64,000 nt of DNA, taken from positions 1-64,000 of the forward strand of contig JAHHHB010000028.1 in the NCBI GenBank assembly GCA_019359545.1. The letters run 5' to 3'. Numbering within the stretch: position 1 is the first letter of the stretch; each line of letters begins with the position of its first letter. Source of the stretch: Desmonostoc geniculatum HA4340-LM1 (lineage in GTDB: Bacteria; Cyanobacteriota; Cyanobacteriia; Cyanobacteriales; Nostocaceae). Both the position numbers and the translations under genes were made by a program. Under the pieces are notes generated by a model. That model saw only the letters and a list, made by a program, of their open reading frames with translations, was not told where the DNA came from and made no database searches. Positions 61,244 to 64,000 of the stretch are shown piece after piece.

Positions 61244-62674
61244 ATGGGAATAGTAGCAAAAACGCCATTTAAAATTGATGCAAAAGTAAACTCTTCAACT
61301 GAAAGCACATTTTATGATACAAAAATTTACTTAGAGGATGGTGACTTACTAATAGTTGATGTTGACCCGCAAGAAAAATGGACTCCATACGCGATTTCTT
61401 CAAACTCATGGGTGAATGCTAACGGCATATCTGTTGACCCAAAAACCTATGATGGCATTTATGAAGAACCAGCAGGAACAGCCAGAGGAATAGCTCAAAA
61501 TGCTGACTTTAAATTTCCCTTCGGTAGTCTGATTGGTACTGTGGATAATGGCACCACATATTTTCCTGTAGGAACCCATTTAGAATTGACAGTTTTAAAG
61601 CCAGGTAGGCTGAAATTGGTATTTTGGGGTGGTGACCACAACACAAATGATGGAGCGATAACAGCGAATGTCGAAGTCAAAAAAGCGTTTAACCATGACG
61701 ACGACACAATTGACAATGATATATCGCAATATGAAAAGCATTTTGATATTCATTCAAAAGTACATAGCGTCAATGGGAAACCGGGTACAGAGACTCATTT
61801 AAATACAAATATTCAATTAAAGCCAGAGGATGTACTAACAGTTGATGTTTACCCCAAAGATTTGTGGAGTGTACTCTCAGATAATCGAGTATGGGATGTA
61901 AATGCTAATGGTGTAGCTGAAGACAATAAAACGAGGTATGCCAATGGATTGGTAGCTAATAATTTTAACTTTACATACGGTAGTTTGGTTGGGACTTTAG
62001 ATGATGGCAAGACCTATTTTCCTGTAGGAACCCATTTAAAATTGACAGTTCTAAACCCAGGTACACTCAAATTTGTACACTGGGATGTGAATTACACAAA
62101 TAACAACGGTTCTGTGAGAGCATTTCTCAATGTAGTTCGCAAAGAAAGACCCGTAGTTCCAGGGGATGATGGTAATATCATTACCGATCCTAAGACAAGA
62201 TATAAGATTAAAATAACTGTTACTGTTCCTACCAATATTGGCTACAACAACACTTTTGGTATTTTTGCAATGGATGATGATGGAAGTGTTGCTGGAGTAA
62301 AACCAGGCGATCCTGATTATGCAGCAACTGTGGTCAAAAATCGCATTCCTTTACCAGGCGCAGATGAAGGTTCGTATCAAAAAGGAGATACGTTTGAAGG
62401 CGAGTTACTCGGTGGACCAAAATATGGAGTATTCTTGATTGCTAACGGAACTCCCAACCAGTTTTTAGAGCAAAATCCCAAAAATGAAGAAAAACAATGG
62501 GTAACTCCTAAAGCTTACTTCTTTAATCAGGTAGCTAACCCCGATCGCAAAGATCATGTCAGAGTGTTATCGTCAAATGAATACGGTTTTGAGGATCTAT
62601 ACGGGGGAGGAGACCAAGACTTTGACGATTTGATCGTTAAGATAGAAACTTTGGCGGCTGAGACTATCATTTAG
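61244..62674 (+). CDS. Tandem LecA-like lectin domains plus DUF4114
   Basis: From the ATG at 61244 (AAGGAG 8 bases upstream) the protein has 476 residues. It has lectin domain 1 (about 5-146), lectin domain 2 (about 165-298) and a C-terminal DUF4114 domain (about 330-470) with its YGFEDLYGGGDQDFDDLIV hallmark at 447-465. Domain 2 keeps the D281...T285..N288 calcium-type loop (HWDVNYTNNNG). In domain 1 the equivalent reads FWGGDHNTNDG, so its site is altered. No signal peptide is visible; DUF4114 proteins are often exported by type I systems, so that route is possible. A hairpin terminator follows. Confidence 0.75.
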   Translation: MGIVAKTPFKIDAKVNSSTESTFYDTKIYLEDGDLLIVDVDPQEKWTPYAISSNSWVNANGISVDPKTYDGIYEEPAGTARGIAQNADFKFPFGSLIGTVDNGTTYFPVGTHLELTVLKPGRLKLVFWGGDHNTNDGAITANVEVKKAFNHDDDTIDNDISQYEKHFDIHSKVHSVNGKPGTETHLNTNIQLKPEDVLTVDVYPKDLWSVLSDNRVWDVNANGVAEDNKTRYANGLVANNFNFTYGSLVGTLDDGKTYFPVGTHLKLTVLNPGTLKFVHWDVNYTNNNGSVRAFLNVVRKERPVVPGDDGNIITDPKTRYKIKITVTVPTNIGYNNTFGIFAMDDDGSVAGVKPGDPDYAATVVKNRIPLPGADEGSYQKGDTFEGELLGGPKYGVFLIANGTPNQFLEQNPKNEEKQWVTPKAYFFNQVANPDRKDHVRVLSSNEYGFEDLYGGGDQDFDDLIVKIETLAAETII

Positions 62675-62682
62675 AGGCTGTC

Positions 62683-62718
62683 TAGATCCCCGATTTCTAG
62701 TAACAAGTCGGGGATCTA
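62683..62718 (+). terminator. Terminator after the tandem lectin gene
   Basis: Perfect arms TAGATCCCCGA..T and A..TCGGGGATCTA flank a loop of about 12 nt and lead into AGTTTT. It overlaps the stop of the convergent amidohydrolase remnant. Confidence 0.75.
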
Positions 62719-63607
62719 AGTTTTCACCAATAATTCAGGATTGCTATATAAACCCAGAGCATTTTCGCGTAAAATTGCAAGTGCGATCGCCTCAGCTTCA
62801 CTTGCTGTAATATCTAAATCCTGAATTGCTTGTTCGTACAATGGGTGCATTGCGATATTGGGTTGATTCTAAGAGCGATCGCAAATGCAAAGGATTCGCC
62901 AATCGTAAATCTAAATCAGGGTCACCATAACCAGTATGCAATTGCACTGGTAGCCGATATTTAGCCGCAATTAACAGCGCTTGTTGTAAGAGAAAATCAA
63001 TCAGTGGTTTGTTTACAAGACGCAGAGGTTGATTTTGCAGCTGTTGTTTGAGGTGATAAAAATTAGTAGCAGCTACATCCACAGCAACGGGTTGAATATC
63101 TAAACCAGTACGGTAACAAACAATGCTTTTAAAAGCTACAACCCCATTTGGTGGCGGGTCAAGTTGGCTGTTGAATGTTTCCAAGAAAGTCTCAAAATTT
63201 TCTATTTGGGGAATTAGCTGTTCTGCCAATACTTCCAAACGCAAAATCCTTTGCACCGAAATAAATCTTTCATGCCATGATATGGGTAAAATATTTTCTG
63301 ACTGCAATCCATCATCTAAATAAATTGCTTCCAAGTTGGCAGCGCTGAAATATAGTTGTGTTAAATTTTCTAGTCCTAAGCTTTGCCGACGTGCCAAAAT
63401 TGCTGCTTCCTGGGCTTCACATTCTAATAAAGTGGCAATCTCTCGGAGACTGCGCCGATAAAAGAAAGTTTGACGGGCATGATAATTGATAATCTCCGAA
63501 TCATAGCCCTCGGTAAAAGCAGCAGCATAAGGATAACGCCCAGCTACTTCAGGTCGTAACAGATTGTGCGCGTGTTGGTCAATTAGGGGAATATCAGCAA
63601 GATTCAT
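62716..63607 (-). pseudogene. Amidohydrolase family protein, internal deletion and frameshift
   Basis: The main frame (62798-63607, 269 codons) has the metal-binding start DIPLIDQHAHNLLRP and the middle motif LPVQLHTGYGDPDLDLRLANP, typical of the amidohydrolase-2 family. After LRSLLES it goes into unrelated residues and stops. The expected C-terminus (HPLYEQAIQDLDITASEAEA then LRENALGLY) is present in another frame at 62716-62850. The roughly 100 residues between, which normally carry the catalytic Asp, are missing. It is inactive. Confidence 0.75.
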
Positions 63608-63648
63608 CTTTCAATTTGTAGGTAGGACTTACGCATCCAGTACAAAAT

Positions 63649-63676
63649 GTAGGGGCAATTCATGAATTGCCCCTAC
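63649..63676. repeat. 28-bp perfect palindrome (GTAGGGGCAATTCA half-site)
   Basis: Close relative of the palindrome inside the 116-bp elements (GTAGCGGCAATTCA). It follows a TAGGACTTACGCA end-like sequence near 63624, in the spacer between the amidohydrolase remnant and the GAF gene. Confidence 0.75.
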
Positions 63677-63780
63677 GGGAAATCAAAGCTTTCACGTCAT
63701 TTTTCCCTAAGTCTTGGTAGGATAGCACAGCTGTGATACTCTGCTGTGTACTTCACTCCAGTGAAAATTGCTATATCTAG

Positions 63781-64000
63781 CTAGTTAGTTTCAGCAGCTT
63801 GATATGCTTGTAAAAGCCTAGCATGATCGAGAGTAAATCCTACTTGCATAGCTATCTGAGCAAACAAATCAATCTCAGGCTGTTGCCAGTCACGGGGCGC
63901 AGAACACTGATGTCCAATTAACAAACCAAATAGCTGCTCATCTTTAATAATGGGTGCGACTAAATTTGCTTTCACCGCGAAGGATTCCAGCAGGGTAATG
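63781..64000 (-). CDS. GAF domain protein, 3' end (partial)
   Basis: The frame runs off the right edge of the window. The visible 73 residues are the second half of a GAF domain: LLESFAVKANLVAPIIKDEQ, then LFGLLIGHQCSAPRDWQQPE and FAQIAMQVGFTLDHARLLQA, as in phytochrome-like and chemoreceptor-like cyanobacterial proteins. It ends directly after the domain's last helix (AYQAAETN), without a kinase or methyl-accepting module. It may be a stand-alone GAF sensor or a truncated larger protein. The N-terminus lies outside. Confidence 0.7.
   Translation of the reverse strand, partial: ITLLESFAVKANLVAPIIKDEQLFGLLIGHQCSAPRDWQQPEIDLFAQIAMQVGFTLDHARLLQAYQAAETN

Overview
The window comes from a filamentous, probably heterocyst-forming cyanobacterium of the Nostoc/Calothrix/Tolypothrix type. 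The octamer GCGATCGC (HIP1) recurs throughout genes and spacers. Gene content is also cyanobacterial: a high-light-inducible chlorophyll-binding protein, a SigA-type principal sigma factor, an ABA4-like carotenoid protein, DUF928/DUF1822/CHASE2-CHAT proteins and Uma2 nucleases. The spacers are full of short palindromes, MITE-like elements and G- or C-rich low-complexity tandem repeats. The assignment is inferred from gene content and repeats; there is no rRNA to confirm it.

Layout. 1-3.4 kb is a decayed accessory zone: an IS200/IS605-like relic, a MITE, a frameshifted HTH gene, a cluster of unknown genes and an EamA transporter fragment. 3.4-13.9 kb holds a NADAR protein, an O-methyltransferase, oligopeptidase A, the DUF1822 - CHAT/CHASE2 - DUF928 cluster, a CobW-like GTPase and an ABA4-like protein. 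13.9-15.7 kb is a mobile patch: a nested MITE, an orphan IS607 resolvase, an orphan Phd antitoxin, two further MITE-like elements and tRNA-Lys(CUU). 15.8-24.3 kb has a multi-GAF histidine kinase homologue lacking the phospho-acceptor histidine, a GH10-like hydrolase, GlcD, a Uma2 nuclease and MiaA. 24.5-36 kb carries information-processing genes: gyrB interrupted by a 435-residue HNH-containing intein, sigA behind a 1.66-kb gene-free leader, a GyrA/ParC homologue, plus hli and a frameshifted methyltransferase. 36-48 kb has a response regulator, a TPR protein, a protein with a 60-bp coding repeat, a four-gene MacA/MacB/TolC-type efflux set, a DUF389 protein and a CPA1 Na+/H+ antiporter.

48.3-55.3 kb is a run of four minus-strand genes: an alpha-dioxygenase/cyclooxygenase-like haem peroxidase, a catalase-like haem protein, a GMC oxidoreductase and a patatin phospholipase. 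Together they could release a fatty acid, dioxygenate it, convert the hydroperoxide and oxidise the product. I regard this candidate oxylipin pathway as the strongest lead for an under-described system. 56-59.8 kb has radC, a RelE-like toxin-antitoxin pair, a phosphoribulokinase-family protein and a second O-methyltransferase. 60-62.7 kb has two genes built from a domain resembling the Pseudomonas galactose lectin LecA (PA-IL): one short and secreted, one with tandem lectin domains plus DUF4114. The right edge has an amidohydrolase pseudogene and the 3' end of a GAF protein cut by the window boundary.

Gene decay is a clear theme. There are at least six broken genes (HTH protein, EamA, methyltransferase, coiled-coil protein, amidohydrolase, and possibly the terminal GAF gene), often beside small palindromic elements. 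Two housekeeping genes (miaA and the GyrA/ParC homologue) carry in-frame insertions made of the same low-complexity DNA seen in the spacers.
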